This document shows positions 34,778-46,620 of a stretch of 64,000 bases of DNA, piece by piece (within the stretch, counting starts at the first letter, position 1; each line of letters opens with the position of its first letter). The notes under the pieces are model-generated. The model had not been told where the DNA came from. It saw only the letters and a list, made by a program, of their open reading frames with translations, and did no database searches. This DNA is from Enoplolaimus lenunculus (Eukaryota > Nematoda > Enoplea > Enoplida > Thoracostomopsidae). Made by a program: the position numbers and the translations under genes. Location of the stretch: NCBI GenBank assembly GCA_030248215.1, contig JASANG010002886.1:124001-188000 (forward strand), in the 5' to 3' direction.

Positions 34778-35739
34778 GAAAACGCAATAGGTTTTAAGAG
34801 AATTTAGTAAGAATGTTAGAGCACAATGTTTGACAAATGAGCAAGTCATATGGCAAGAATAAAATGACACCGGTTATGTTTAAAGGACGCCGAGGGTGGG
34901 CACCAGTGTCACACAGAGTGCACACTGGAGCCTCATCCGACATCCCCCTCACTCATCGTATGCCGTCTCTTTGCATGCAAACACCGGATGACTTGAAAAC
35001 ATGAATAATTTTGCATCGAGAATAAAGATAATGGAAAATAACTGGCAAATTGGTGAAAATGTCTTTGTGCATTGCAATTTTGTTTTAAAGTTTTAGTTCT
35101 TTGGCATTAAATGGATTCGCTCTTCCGAGCGCTGAAAATTTAGCAAGCTTCGCTCTTCCGAGCACCTGAAAACCCGTAGTACACCCATATGTTGCGAATT
35201 ACCGTATAACCAATGAATAGTGCGAAACCAACGTACACAAATGTCCAATAACACTAATACTATGCGAACGAATAAGTAGCATACGAACAAATAGAAACAA
35301 TACATTGGACTCTGCGATTTGTTGCACTGACATTGTAACGACTGACACACTGCGAACGAAACGAAATAACGTAAACAATAACGAACAAAACGAGTGAAAG
35401 CAATTTACCAAACGATATGCGTGGCCCAGAATCGCAAACGTCCTGAATGTATTAAAACTACACATTATTACAAGCAAAACGTCAAGGCATTTTATAAAAT
35501 AGTGTGTGAAATATACTATGTGCTGCATATAATGATGTCGTATGTGACGGTCACCAATATGCCCGAGACAACGCGATGTTGCTCGTGAAGCCAACTCCAG
35601 AGGCCGGCGTATGAAATGAGGCTCAAGCGCTACAGTGGCGGTACCAGACGACGAATCATCCAGTGTATAAGTAGACACTGTACATAATATATATACAATA
35701 TTGGCGTAGTGCCAATTCCGGTAAATGTCATGATCATTG

Positions 35740-36640
35740 GTTTACGTCATGTCAATGAACCAGTCGTAGTGGGACTACATTTATTGAGCGAAGCTCGAAC
35801 ACACGTAAGAATTTAAGCTTATTGCAAATTAGTTATTAGTTAACTATTCATTTATTGGTTTTGGATGTTTGCAAACAATTTATCCAGATTCCTCGCACTC
35901 AAAACCCGTAAAGTAACCCTAATAATTTGAGAAATAATTTAAAAAGCCATTGTTTAGGCCTGTCAATTAAGCAAATATGCAAATTAGCTATTAGCTAACA
36001 ATCCGCTAATCGGTTTTGAAGGTTTGTAAACAATTTATTCAATTGCTTGAAACCCTAATTAGTGAAATATTGCAAAAACACCTAATTTAGGCTTATCAAT
36101 TATTCTTATATTTAAATTATCTATTAGCTAACTACTCAATTATCGGTTGTAGACGTTTGTAAATAAGTTATTTAGATTCCTCGCAACCAAAAACCTTCAG
36201 TAAATCCTAATAATTCCTAGTTTTGTCATGTCAATTTTATAAGCTAATATGCAAATTAGCTATTAGCTAACTATTCGGTTATCGGTTTTTGAAGTTTGTA
36301 AACAACGTATTAAAATTCCTCGCACATAAAAATCCTTTAGTGTTGAAATTAGATTGCTTCTAACTGTAATAATTAGTGAAATAATGCAGAAAGTCCTAAT
36401 TTAGGCTTAATTATTAAGTAAATTTGCCTGTAGCTAACAAACGGCTTAAAATTTTAAAACCCCAATGTATTAATCTGCAAGCGTTTCAACAGACGTCGAT
36501 GTGATTGCACAACTACTCAATTATCGATTTTGGAGGTTTGTAAACAGTCTATTCAGATTCCTCGCATTCAAAAACCCTTCAATGCTGAAATTAAATTGCT
36601 TCTAAACTGTAATAATTACTCAAACAATGTACAAAGTCGC
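35740..36640. repeat. Array of the GCAAATTAGCTATTAGCTAAC repeat
   Basis: About five diverged units of the motif ATTAGCTATTAGCTAAC...GGTTTTGGAGGTTTGTAAACA follow each other with roughly 130-260-bp spacing. The array opens with GTCGTAGTGGGACTACATTT. Relatives are at 1-422, 42.8 and 45.8 kb. Confidence 0.75.
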
Positions 36641-36736
36641 TCAATAAATGCGTTATAGAATATCTACGTTCTATCCAGACCACGTGTGGCTTCAGCGTTG
36701 AAACTGCGCTTGGATGTGCCGCATAGTGCAACGATA

Positions 36737-37251
36737 TCATTTTGATGAGGCGTCGCGCTGGCGTGTACTCAGCTTACGTTCATAATTTGTGTAGTCTTCG
36801 CCAGAACCTGAAAATAATTTAAATGGTCTCTTATTATGCCACTTTGGAGGTCTGCTTGATGTACCAACAGGAACAATTTGATGTTTGCATCTTTCACATA
36901 TACCACATTCGTTGGTGATTCGCTTTGGATCGAGTCGATTATTCATCAACTCGAGATCGCAAACCTGAAATTTACGTGTGCGAGCGCATCGATCAAAATA
37001 TTTACAGATCATTTGTGCTTTTTCGATGTGATAAGCAGCTTCAGCCCATGCGCGAGCCAATTCGTCTAATAATGGTGAAGCATACGTATCTTGTGTAGTA
37101 AACTTTGTCTGAACCCTATAAATTTGGTTGTCGCCAGGAATGTTGGAATCGCGTCCGTATACCATGAAGTATTGTGTTTGACATGTTGTTGCATGCGGAA
37201 TTGTGCGATATGCAAACAACGCGGCGTTGAGCAAAACGGTTGCAGAAACAA
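36737..37251 (-). pseudogene. Ty3-like LTR element fragment, integrase C-terminal part
   Basis: Encodes LNAALFAYRTIPHATTCQTQ then YFMVYGRDSNIPGD, typical of the integrase end of Ty3/gypsy polyproteins. A basic tail ending KWHNKRPFKLF follows. It stands alone with no other pol parts nearby and is a fossil. Confidence 0.75.
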
Positions 37252-38394
37252 CCGGAGCGCATTAAGAAACTTATATAGAACACATAAAAAACAGAAGCTA
37301 AACTAAGTGAAAAAAAATCAAAAATACCCTTTTTTGTTCAATTTTTATGGGACATTGCAATATATATGTTTTATAAAAATTTAAACTGTAGATAACCTGT
37401 TGAAGGCTCGGCAGTGCTAAATCGTTTACGGAAATTGTTCAGTCTATTAAACTCAGTGTCAAAGACACCAAATGGGTGTTGCCGAACATTGTTTGGTTTG
37501 TTTTTAAAACTAATTGCGAACATCACATTCTGAACATCTGACAAAGTGGCACCGAATCCGATTCGTATCCAATGTGTATCCATTGTTAATTTTCCGAATC
37601 CGAATCTTCTATTTTGCAAATTTCCGACGTATGTGCCAATAATTTGTTTCAGAACAGCAACTTAATAAAATTTGAACATGCGTTTTCAACCTACAAAACA
37701 TAACATTTATTATTCCCCGTACATTGAAGAAAGCGTGCGGTGAGTTAAGAGCCATCTCTTTTGGGAGAAGAGTAATGTGGGGAGTATTGATGGACAGTGG
37801 ATATCTGGTTCCAATATCCGGTTACTAAAACTGCTTTTCATAAGTGGAAATGCTACATATTATGCTACGACTGCTTTTCCGGTCAACTCAAGGAGTAGCA
37901 TCGGCGTGAAATCTGAAATGCAAAATCCAGCCAATTCGTTTTAAGAAAATAAAACCTTTTCAGAAGTGAGCGTCTTTAACATCTTGCTGCCTTGCTGCGA
38001 TTACATTTCTGGGCCATTGAAGAAGTTCAAGTTTTGATACGTTTTCGGCTACTTTAATTTCAGTTTATCAGCAGCGGTTACGAAGTTTACAAGACGAAAC
38101 CCTTGAGCACGTTAAAAATACAGTGAATAAATCAAATATTTTTACACATACCTACAATATCCGGTATTCGAAAAACAAATATCCTATCCGGTCATATTGT
38201 AGACTAAAATGGTTAAAACTGCATTTTACATGTGGAAATACTAGATATTTTTGCTGCGACTGCTTTTCCGGGATAGTAAAGGAGTAACACCGACATGAAA
38301 TTCAACACCTAAGCAACAATTAGTTTTAAGTCACTGAAAGTATATATATTCTTGCACTACTTCGCTATTACCAAGTGCACAATGCAGAAATTAC
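37252..38394. other. Gene-free stretch with MITE relics
   Basis: Contains a piece of the GTGGCACCGAATCCGATTCG family near 37.55 kb and CCGGTATCCGG-type relics near 37.8-38.2 kb. No gene seen. Confidence 0.5.
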
Positions 38395-38455
38395 TTAGCG
38401 GAGTTAGCGGTATCAGTGTGTCGCGGGTTCGAGCCCCACCGCATCCGCTGCAAAA
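38395..38455. mobile_element. tRNA-derived SINE fragment
   Basis: Contains a T-arm-like GCGGGTTCGAGCCCCACCGC (box B) without a credible 5' half, so it is not a tRNA gene. Confidence 0.45.
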
Positions 38456-38842
38456 TTTTCGCAAAGGGCTCTATGTGGTACTGTTTAGCTTAGAATTACT
38501 ATCCGGTTCCAACAAATCATTACCCGGTCGAACCCCGATGAACGTATATACACGTACGTATATTTGCATTTTAGTTTTGTAATTAAATACACTTATCTAT
38601 ACGTGTTATAATTATATATAACAACACTGCATGAGCATGCACCCAAGTGAAGAAACTACAGAGGTTGGTTTTGTGGGTGGCTCTTAAAATTTAAGATCTA
38701 GAAATTATGTAGTTATAGGTTTCGGCTCTGATACTGTAAAATACCGATACGCCGATGCTAGGATGCCGATACATGTATTTGAATTGCACATGTAGGCAGT
38801 AGTCACAAAATCAGCTGCCTGACGCAACCAAAAAACCATTAA

Positions 38843-38935
38843 TACTGTAGGTCGCTGGCCTTAGCATTCAGTGGTCGTGGCGGGGTTGGGGGCATCAAAC
38901 GGGGGGCCAGGTTCGCAACCGGGAGAGATGTCAAG
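38843..38935. mobile_element. tRNA-derived SINE fragment
   Basis: Shares GGTCGTGGC..GGTT and GGTTCGCAACCGGGA with 18805-18875. Confidence 0.5.
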
Positions 38936-39282
38936 TTAGGAAATTATCAAAGAACCAACCATGACTTAAATATGCTTTATCTCGAATTCACACGTTTTAA
39001 TGCACAGGCAAAAATTAGTTTGAACATTTGTAAATAATATTATTAGTCAGCCCAATCCGCAGATGCTGTTGAACATGGTATAACACCGTTTAAGGTTCCA
39101 TGGTGTAAATTTTAAAATGCGTAATGTAAAAAGAAGTTTAACTACTAAACAGGGGGTTTGTGTGTGAGGATGGGAGATTGGTGGTGGGATACATGATGAC
39201 TGGGTCTGTGTCCTGTTGGTACTATACGGTCTGCACGACCCCTGTTTGAAGTTTTGCCACAGTTAATGACCACGCCAGGAAT

Positions 39283-39345
39283 AGAACCATGGCCCTTTTA
39301 CGCTCGAGCCAAGCATGCTAACTCTACACCACGCGGCCGTTGCAA
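39283..39345 (-). mobile_element. tRNA-derived SINE head
   Basis: On the minus strand it has GTGGTGTAGAGTTAGCATGC (box A type) and GGTTCTATTCC (box B type), in tRNA order but with poor stems. Confidence 0.5.
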
Positions 39346-39714
39346 CAACTTCTTATACCGGTATATGTGCACAGACATGGCAACATTTGCTTTACATACA
39401 CTTACGTGCACATATACCGACGTGTCCCACATCCTTCAAACTATAATTGGCCCCGGTGCCCCGTTTCCGGGCTGGAGTCGGTACCAACCGGGTCCAAGTT
39501 AAGTTAGAACATGTAAAGATAATTGTGAACACGAGCTATGATATACGTACGTAATACGTTTATGGGGAGCAGTGGGAAAATATACATTGTGTATTTAAAT
39601 ATACTTTGAGTAATTTCTGGTTACTTCCATGTTTTAAAACGAGAAGCGAGTGGAATATGATTGTTTTTATGTTAATCAATAAAGGATTATATATAAAACT
39701 GGTCCCGGTTACGC

Positions 39715-39855
39715 CGCGGCAAACAAGGTGTTGGCCCCGGCGACGGGGTTGCAGTGTGAAATCTCCACAAGACGTGAGAGCACCCTTGGCCTGAGTGGTA
39801 ATAATAAACGACTCCCACTCGTGAGGCCGCGGTTTGAGTCTTGGCTTGAACTTAG
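39715..39855 (+). mobile_element. tRNA-derived SINE
   Basis: CTTGGCCTGAGTGGTAATAA and GCGGTTTGAGTCTTGGC resemble boxes A and B. The end GAACTTAGATTAAGTTGGAA resembles the tail near 39.49 kb. Confidence 0.5.
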
Positions 39856-40001
39856 ATTAAGTTGGAATATTAATGTGAGCAAGATGCTCAAGCGGACGTA
39901 AGAAACGCACTTAAATTTTGCGGACGAGAAATCTTTGTTCGACTAACGTTTTATTTTTCAACAAAAATATGTTTGTAAGCAATAAACTGCTTTGATTGAA
40001 G

Positions 40002-40369
40002 GATGATGACGCAAACAGAGTCGCCGATATTACCACAGCTGAAGCTGCCAGTAAACCTGGCAACGCGAATTCTGACCCAAATGCCACACGTATGGATAAT
40101 TCTTCGAATGACAACAAGGAAAACGCGGCACCCGCAGTTTCTGATGATACTAGTGCCGTAGACCCTATAAGTACCGCTGCTACTGCGACAACTACAACTA
40201 CCACGAATAGCACAAAGTCTAGAGATTCCTCGGCTGGTCAGGACGCACTACTAAAACATCCACTGCAACATAAATGGACACTTTGGTATTGCAAACTCGA
40301 CCGAAATAAGAAATGGGAGGAGTGCTTGAAAGAAGTTACAACATTCGACACAGTTGAAGATTTTTGGGC
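40002..40369 (+). CDS. eIF4E: eIF4E exon 1 (first one found)
   Basis: Encodes the disordered Asp/Asn/Thr-rich N-terminus and then [23 protein letters not shown] and TVEDFWA. The in-frame TGA just upstream of 40002 means either splicing at GAAG|GATG or initiation at ATG 40092 (MDNSSNDNK). The donor is GGGC|GTAAGT. Confidence 0.93.
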
Positions 40370-43300
40370 GTAAGTAGTAACCAGTAATTGTATTGAATGA
40401 ACACCCGTTTTTGTCTAAAATTATCGAAGCTTTAAATTACAGTAAAATATACGTATTCAACCGGAATTACTGTTCCGGCCGAAATTCCTGCAAAAATTCA
40501 ATTCCTGTTCCTGTGTTTAAAGATAAAGGAACCGGTTTTTTACGGTTTTGTGCAAATTATTCATAATCATTATATAAAAATACTTGAAAATTGAAACATT
40601 GTCTTTAAAAATTTTATTTCTAAATGAGAGTTTTACAATTATTTCAATTTTTTGTTAATCAACTGTTGTAATGTGAAAAATATGAAATAGCAATTCGGCG
40701 ATAAAAAATATTGTTCCGGCATAAAAATTCGATTCATGTTCCTGTTCCGGCAAAATTTAGTTTTTGTCTGCCATTTTATCATTGTTTTTGTTACATATTG
40801 TTTCCATTGAAATGCGTTTAAGATGTGGTTCATTTCATAGTATTTTAGCGACAGTCTTTTACAGTTGGTTTAAATTATACGTGCATGTTAGTAATACTGA
40901 TTTATTGGTATTATGACCTTTGTAAAGTTTCAATTATTTCAGATTGTATAATCATATTCAACTTTCAAGTGGTTTAAGCTGGGGATCTGATTATTACCTT
41001 TTTAAAGTGAGTTTTTGAATATTTGTTTATAGTTTATGTTAAAAATCCACTTTCTTTAAGTACAACTTTTTCCTTTATTTGCAGCAGAGTGCAAAGCGAA
41101 ACTGGATTATACCGGAATCGGAACAGCAAATTTATACCGGAATCGGAACTACGAGTTTTGTGACTATGCGGATAATTTGTATAACATGTATAATATTGAT
41201 TTAGGGTGTCTGTTGGCCGGCAACAATTTTCAAAAACGTCGCATGGACAAATGGGCAATCAACAATTTAATAGATAAATGATGCAGAATTTTTATAAAAT
41301 ATATTACAACAAGAAGGCCTAAAATGTGGAAATTTCGATCCGGATTGATTGTGCCGTCGGAATCGGAATCTGAACTCTTTTTGAATCGGAATTCTAATTG
41401 GAATCCGAATTCCTTGCAGCCTTGTCGCATCCCTTCTTTTATCCGGGTTGATACCTATGTACGTTTTAATATTAGAACTGGTCTTCACAATTGATTCCTT
41501 TATTTATACATACCAGAGTGTAAATTAATGAAATTCCGATTCCAATTAGATTATCGATTGAAATGAGTTCCGATTCCGAATGAAGCAGTGTGCAACCGGA
41601 ATTGTGATTCCTAATTAAAATTCCGATTCAAAATCTGTTGCGGTTCCGGTTGCACAATTAATCGGAGTCGGAATTTTGAAATATTAATTTTAATCCTATT
41701 GTGATATTTTGCTGCTTAAAACTTCTCTCGATCCCAACATCCAAACACAGAAAACAATTGTTTTATGCAACTTCCACAATAACATGCGTACACCAGGTGA
41801 CTTTTGAGGGGGTAGTGTCTTGGACACTGCAGCCAAAAAAGCTTCAGTATCCTGAACGTTGAAGCCAAAAAGCTTCAGTTTTCAATCGGAATTTTAATCG
41901 GAATCGGAATTCCGGTTGCACCCTGGTGTACGTTTCATCATAGCGGCATAAATAACATGTTTACGTAAATTCTGTGAAACATAAGTAGCACAGAACACTC
42001 TGACACAATTACTTTGCAATGGTAGACACAAATTATTATAAGGCTGATCATGTGAGGAAGTAGTCTGCGGCTGAAAATCTGTAACACCAGTTCCGGTTTA
42101 TAATTCCGATTCCAATTGAATTTAGTTGAGTTTATGCGTTGAGCAAGCTCTGGTAGTTGCGAAAAGCATTGTTTTATCTTCAAGAACAAACTATGGACAT
42201 TTATAAATAATACACATAATGGTGCATCATGTATATAAGATTTCCCTGGTCATATTTAGCAAGGTATCAAGCCAATGTGGGAAGACGAACAGAATGTTAA
42301 CGGAGGACGCTGGTTGATTCAGCTTAACAAAGAGACACGAAACGAACATCTAGATCATTATTGGCTTGAGTTGGTAAATACTTAGTGTTTTAATTTTTAA
42401 CACGGCTTATGACGAACAGAATGTAACGGAGTACGCAGTTGATTCAGCTTAAAAAAATCCACCAAACGAACGTCTGGATTATTATTGGCTTTAATTGGTA
42501 AATACTTACGTAGTGTTTTAATTGTTAATGCGGTTTTATCAAGAATACTGCTATGCATTAGTTTCGTTCCGATTGGGTGGCATAATATGTCTAGAACTTG
42601 TCTCACATCGCTTTACATCTGTGAAAGCTGTGAGATAAAGCCGCTACATTCATTAGGCAGGGTAGTGCTAAAATCATGGCTAGGTTATTGTTTAACCTTG
42701 GATTGTTCATGCCAATTAACGCACGTGACAACCTAACAAAAAGATAGTGTGTGCGAAATGAGTGACATTTAAAAACTTAACATCAGTGTGATAACTAGAA
42801 ATATTTAAAATACCAGTCGTAGTGGGACTACATTTATTGAGCGAAGCTCGAACTTACGTAAGCAATTAAGGTAATATGCAAATTAGTTGTTAGCTTACTG
42901 TGGGGCATGCTATACTATGTGTCTTGGTTCAACCGGATATGTAAAAATACCGGAGTCAGACATTTAAGTGTATATTTGTATAAAAAGTGGAACTTAGTCG
43001 CGCTAGTTTAGTATGTTTTACTTTTCAGCAACAAACCAGTTATACCCTACTATGCATAGAATGCCATTGATTCAGTGAATAAAAGTGATAAGGGTTACGT
43101 AATAAAGGTTGATTTGCACATTTCTAGAAGTGATATTTTTGCAGCTAATGGCGGTTGTCGGAGAACAATTTGATCAATGGGGTGACCAGATTTGCGGTGC
43201 GGTAGTCAATGTGCGAAATAAGGGCGACAAAGTGTCACTGTGGACGTGTAATGCCGAAGATGAAGAAGCTGTGATGAAGATAGGGTATGCACCAGGGTGT

Positions 43301-44381
43301 GTCCGAATATCCGACTCCGGTAAAAAATGTCGCACCCTAGTATTCCCAAACATGATTTCAAAGTATGGATGTTTATTTTTATAGTCAAATATTAACCGTT
43401 TGGCCAGAAAATCAGAATGTTTAGCGCACTAAGTGCATACAATAATTTATTGCTGATATAACTATCTGTTTTTATTAACTGCTGTTAGCGTAGTTTTATT
43501 ACTGCTTCAGGCATATACTCAAGAATAAACTTGGAATTGCGGCCAAATTTACGTACGAGGTAAGTGTATTGCACTGTAGTTCTGGGGTGCCGAAATTGGT
43601 TCATAATATAATTACTCGAATTCCGTATATTTATTTAGTCAGTTAGTCAATTTTGAACAGGAAACAATAAAATTGTCAAAATATATTATTTTTAACGCTT
43701 TTTTCGTAGTTTTTTGTGATTTTCATATTTTGTGTTTTTGTCAGAATATCTGGTCATATTTATTCCGTAACTATAAAAATTCATAGATTCACAGCGAAGT
43801 TTTATTTATCAGGCATCCCAAAATTCAGTGATACTGCCATTTTTACTGAATTCTCGACTTTTGGTCTCGTTTCTAAACCACCGAGACTCAAAAGACCGAG
43901 ACCGAGACCGGTCAAACTTTCAATCCTGTTTCGAAGTCCAAGGCATAGCAATCACTACCGAAAGACCAATTTTCCGTATGATTGAACGACTTAATGCTCA
44001 ACACACTAAAGTTCGATAATGTTTTAAAATTCATGTGAATAAAGAAACGATAAAGAATGTAACCTTCAAAATCATGTTTAATGTACTATTCTATAGCGTC
44101 ATTCGGATCGATTTCAATTCCCTTCCAAAACCAAATTTAAATTTCTTTGTATGTGAATTTTGTACTAATCATACTGAGCTGAATGCAACTCAATAATTTG
44201 ATGTATATATCAGAATGCATCACTGAGCAATGTAGTGTTACGTTTACACGCTTCTATTCATCGTACGGTCTTTACTTTGTACGTACAAAAACTTTCTGTA
44301 TTTTAGGCTCACAAAGATAGTGCATATAAACAAAGCTCTCACGTCCAGCCGCGATTTCGAATTGATCCACAAGTTTCATAA
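40002..44381 (+). CDS. eIF4E: Eukaryotic translation initiation factor 4E gene
   Basis: eIF4E binds the mRNA 5' cap and recruits eIF4G to start translation. Six exons are placed: 40002-40369, 40943-41006, 42260-42373, 43145-43284, 43511-43559 and 44307-44381. All are in phase with GT/AG boundaries and a stop at 44379-44381. Conserved features are HPLQHKW, KKWEECL (first cap-stacking Trp), VEDFWALYNHIQ (Trp for the eIF4G/4E-BP face), PMWEDE (second stacking Trp and Glu), [15 protein letters not shown] (the Arg and two Lys that hold the phosphates) and KNKLGI. The N-terminus is long, acidic and Asn/Thr-rich. An ATG at 40092 would start the protein. Alternatively 40002 is an acceptor and a short coding exon lies upstream. 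Introns hold MITEs. It should be functional. Confidence 0.96.
40943..41006 (+). CDS. eIF4E: eIF4E exon 2
   Basis: 64 bases between TTTCAG and AAA|GTGAGT, encoding [20 protein letters not shown] then K. It matches the family's [17 protein letters not shown]. Confidence 0.95.
41086..41420. mobile_element. MITE, GAGTGCAAAGCG...CGGAATCGG family, in eIF4E intron 2
   Basis: Related to the blocks at 15.84-16.24 kb and 21.39-21.76 kb (ATTATACCGGAATCGGAA and GATTTAGGGTGTCTGTTGG). Confidence 0.65.
41586..41925. mobile_element. hAT-type MITE in eIF4E intron 2
   Basis: Ends CAGTGTGCAACCGGAATT and AATTCCGGTTGCACCCTG are those of the CAGGGTGCAACCGG family, but the interior is different, with two GCCAAAAAGCTTCAG motifs. 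No target duplication seen. Confidence 0.7.
42260..42373 (+). CDS. eIF4E: eIF4E exon 3
   Basis: 38 codons, [20 protein letters not shown] then [18 protein letters not shown]. The WE pair stacks on and hydrogen-bonds the cap guanine. Acceptor TTTAG, donor TTG|GTAAAT. Confidence 0.96.
42411..42535 (+). pseudogene. Decayed tandem copy of eIF4E exon 3 and its donor
   Basis: GACGAACAGAATGTAACGGA and onward repeats the 3' two thirds of exon 3 and the start of intron 3, including TTGGTAAATACTTA and GTGTTTTAATT. It differs from the exon by substitutions and two one-base deletions and contains an in-frame stop (TTAAAA context), so it cannot serve as an alternative exon. Confidence 0.88.
43145..43284 (+). 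CDS. eIF4E: eIF4E exon 4
   Basis: Encodes [20 protein letters not shown] then [20 protein letters not shown] and EAVMKI. The Arg and two Lys of VRNKGDK contact the cap phosphates. Acceptor TTTGCAG, donor GG|GTATGC. Confidence 0.96.
43511..43559 (+). CDS. eIF4E: eIF4E exon 5
   Basis: 49 bases encoding [16 protein letters not shown], matching the family's YKERLG-P-K-VIGY. Acceptor TTCAG, donor GAG|GTAAGT. Confidence 0.92.
43590..43990. mobile_element. Relic of the GGTCTCGGTCTCG MITE family in eIF4E intron 5
   Basis: Contains AGACCGAGACCGAGACCGG and TTTCTAAACCACCGAGACTC, as in 19158-19501. The ends are not clear. Confidence 0.5.
44307..44381 (+). CDS. eIF4E: eIF4E exon 6, C-terminus and stop
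   Basis: Encodes [20 protein letters not shown] then PQVS and TAA. It aligns with the human end SHADTATKSGSTTKNRFVV and runs a few residues longer. Confidence 0.92.
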   Translation, partial: AHKDSAYKQSSHVQPRFRIDPQVS

Positions 44382-44523
44382 TGTAAAATGCATTGATTCA
44401 TTGTGCGAAACATTGTGTGAATGAGTTGTTTTTTTCGCAGAACCACATAGATACGCAGCGTAAATTAGCATATTTGGTAGTTAACTCGATATGCAAAATT
44501 ATTGGACGCTGCCAGTTTGCAAA

Positions 44524-44529
44524 AATAAA
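44524..44529 (+). terminator. Possible eIF4E polyadenylation signal
   Basis: An AATAAA hexamer about 145 bases after the stop codon. Such hexamers are common in AT-rich DNA, so this is tentative. Confidence 0.35.
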
Positions 44530-46089
44530 AAACGTCTCATGTGAAAAACTTATATTTATTTAATGCTAAACAGCATGCATCGAGTTGTGTCTGCATAGTG
44601 AACGCCATTGTTGACCTTGGTACATAACAGGGTGCCCCGGAGTTGAAAAATACCGGAGCTTAAGGTAAGGCGAATGTACGTAGTTTAATTGATGTTTAAT
44701 ATGCTAATTTTAACAAATATTTGCACTGCGTTGTTAAACCTTTTGGGTTTACACTTATTTTTTACAAAATTCGGCAATTTGTTACTAGAAATGTGTACCG
44801 AAAGTTAAAATGAAACGCACCAAAGAAGTAAATGTTGTAAAACGATCCTAAATTTCAACACCGAAATTTCCGGAACTCCGACAGAAATTCTACTTTAGCA
44901 GGAGGTAAATTTTTGGTCGCAGCCGGAGGCAGACCTTCGGTTGTACGTTCGTAGATAATAATGTATCTGAGAGATAATCTTTTATTGAGATAGGATTAGC
45001 GAGTCTGGACATGTTATTACTTACCCCAATAATTTAATGTCAAGAACAGACAGTCAGTGGTTTAATATTATGTTGGACATAAATAAAAGTTTCGTACTAA
45101 CGCTTTAGTTGTAGTATTCGGTAACGTAATACTTAATTTAAAAAGTCCGCTTTGCTCTAGCCATTTGTACGGTTTAATTGCGTATGTGGTGTGCCAAGGT
45201 GAAAGGTTTGACCGGAGATAAAATATCAAAGGGTCATGCTAGGTGGCGGAGTTTTCTGCAAACACAGTTGAAGCCTGCCTCAGTCCGATGTCGGTCTAGT
45301 CTACCACCTGTTGCATCCACAATATAACAACACCGGTTGCTTTTTATGAATATTATTTCTTGTACGAGGAGTATATATCTTGTCTGTTTTCTTTAATAAA
45401 CCAACATGGGAAGTATTAAATGATCGGCGGTTACCAAAGTAGTTTACTGAACCAGCAGCAATTGTATGCCTAAACTTTTATAGGGTTAACAGAAAATGTC
45501 CTACGGTTGGTTAAAATACGTCTCCCATGAGTTTCTCTACAGAAAAACATGACGACCGGCTGAGATTGTTACGACCCTGTTTCTAGAGCAAGCTACGCAC
45601 GGATTCAGACTCATCCGGAAGTAGCCTTTTGAAGAAATTAAAAAAATAAACTGTAGAACGTAGGTACGTAAGCACATTTTGTGCTCGTGGGTCGAAAGGC
45701 TGTATTTCACTATTTACTAGAGTTACAAGCAGTCTAATTTCAGCACTAACCAGTTTCTGGGTACGAGAAATCAAAGTAAATCTTTATAAATCTCCAAAAC
45801 CGATAATAATAGTTAGCTAATACTAATTTGCATATTTTAAACCTAATTTGTGACTTTTTATATTTATTTCACTGATTGTTAGGGTAACAAGCAATCAGAT
45901 TCATTACTTAAGGGTTTTTGGGTGTGAGAAATTGTGACCGATGTAAAGAACAGGGGCGGAGCATATTCCTAAGCCTAAAACCTAAACCTAAGCGTAAGAA
46001 TGAGCATTTTCCTGAACCTAAGCCGAGCAAAATAATTAGTGTAAAGCTTCAAGCTTACTCTATCAGTCCCACACACTGTAAAAAATGGG

Positions 46090-46200
46090 GAGTCAAATTG
46101 ACTCTGACATAGGCTTTTCCTGACTACAAAACTGAGTCAAATTTGACTCGACCAGAGTCAAATTCGATTCACTGAATCGCTCAGTGAGTCCAATTTGACT
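46090..46200. repeat. Cluster of GAGTCAAATTTGACTC palindromes
   Basis: Four near-copies at 46090-46104, 46134-46149, 46155-46170 and 46186-46200. The second is a perfect 16-bp palindrome. Confidence 0.85.
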
Positions 46201-46202
46201 GG

Positions 46203-46620
46203 CGTGACCCGAATAAGAGGGGGGACTGATATTTATTTGGCCTCTTCAGAGGGTACCCCCCCTTGTTATTCTGTTACGGACTGTTATTTATTTTGGACCA
46301 GCACTGCGCCACCCTTCGATATATATCCGGTATTGCAACTATCCGTTGAATTAAACGGTATTTACCCTGCATTAAAAGCTTGAGCGATAATGCAAGGTTT
46401 ACTCAGGAATGTACTTTGAAAATTTAAGTAAGCTTTAAAGTCTCAAACTGAAATTATTAGGTCCTGGAGTTTTTTGGCACTACAATTAGGGATAATTGAC
46501 ATTTATGGACTTTAATTAGGGTTCAGGAACTCTATCCGCTTACGGACTCTCATTAGGGATACGGACTCCTATTGATTGGGACACAAAATGGGGACCCCCA
46601 TCTTATTCGGGTCAATACAG
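46203..46620. mobile_element. Tc1/mariner-like MITE, GTGACCCGAATAAGAG family
   Basis: Shorter relative of 8263-9185, ending CTTATTCGGGTCAATACAG with TA next to it. The left terminus is eroded. Confidence 0.75.

Larger units (their letters stand above)
33744..35739. other. Gene-free stretch with repeats
   Basis: Holds a fragment of the TTTACAAACCTCCAAAACC repeat, a C-tract, a copy of the sequence also seen near 24.05-24.25 kb (TGTCAGACACAGCCTACGGGA), one hAT MITE and two CGCTCTTCCGAGC motifs near 35.1 kb. I see no gene. Confidence 0.6.

Noticed and set aside
35199-35678. Minus-strand ORF of 159 codons near 35.4 kb
   Set aside because: The translated sequence shows no recognisable domain, it overlaps ORFs in other frames and it lies in repeat-rich DNA. 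I treat it as chance.
35740-36640. CRISPR array
   Set aside because: The units are long, diverged and irregularly spaced, without unique spacers, and the sequence is animal DNA.
38395-38455. Functional tRNA gene
   Set aside because: A box-B-like arm is present but acceptor and D-arm pairing are not.
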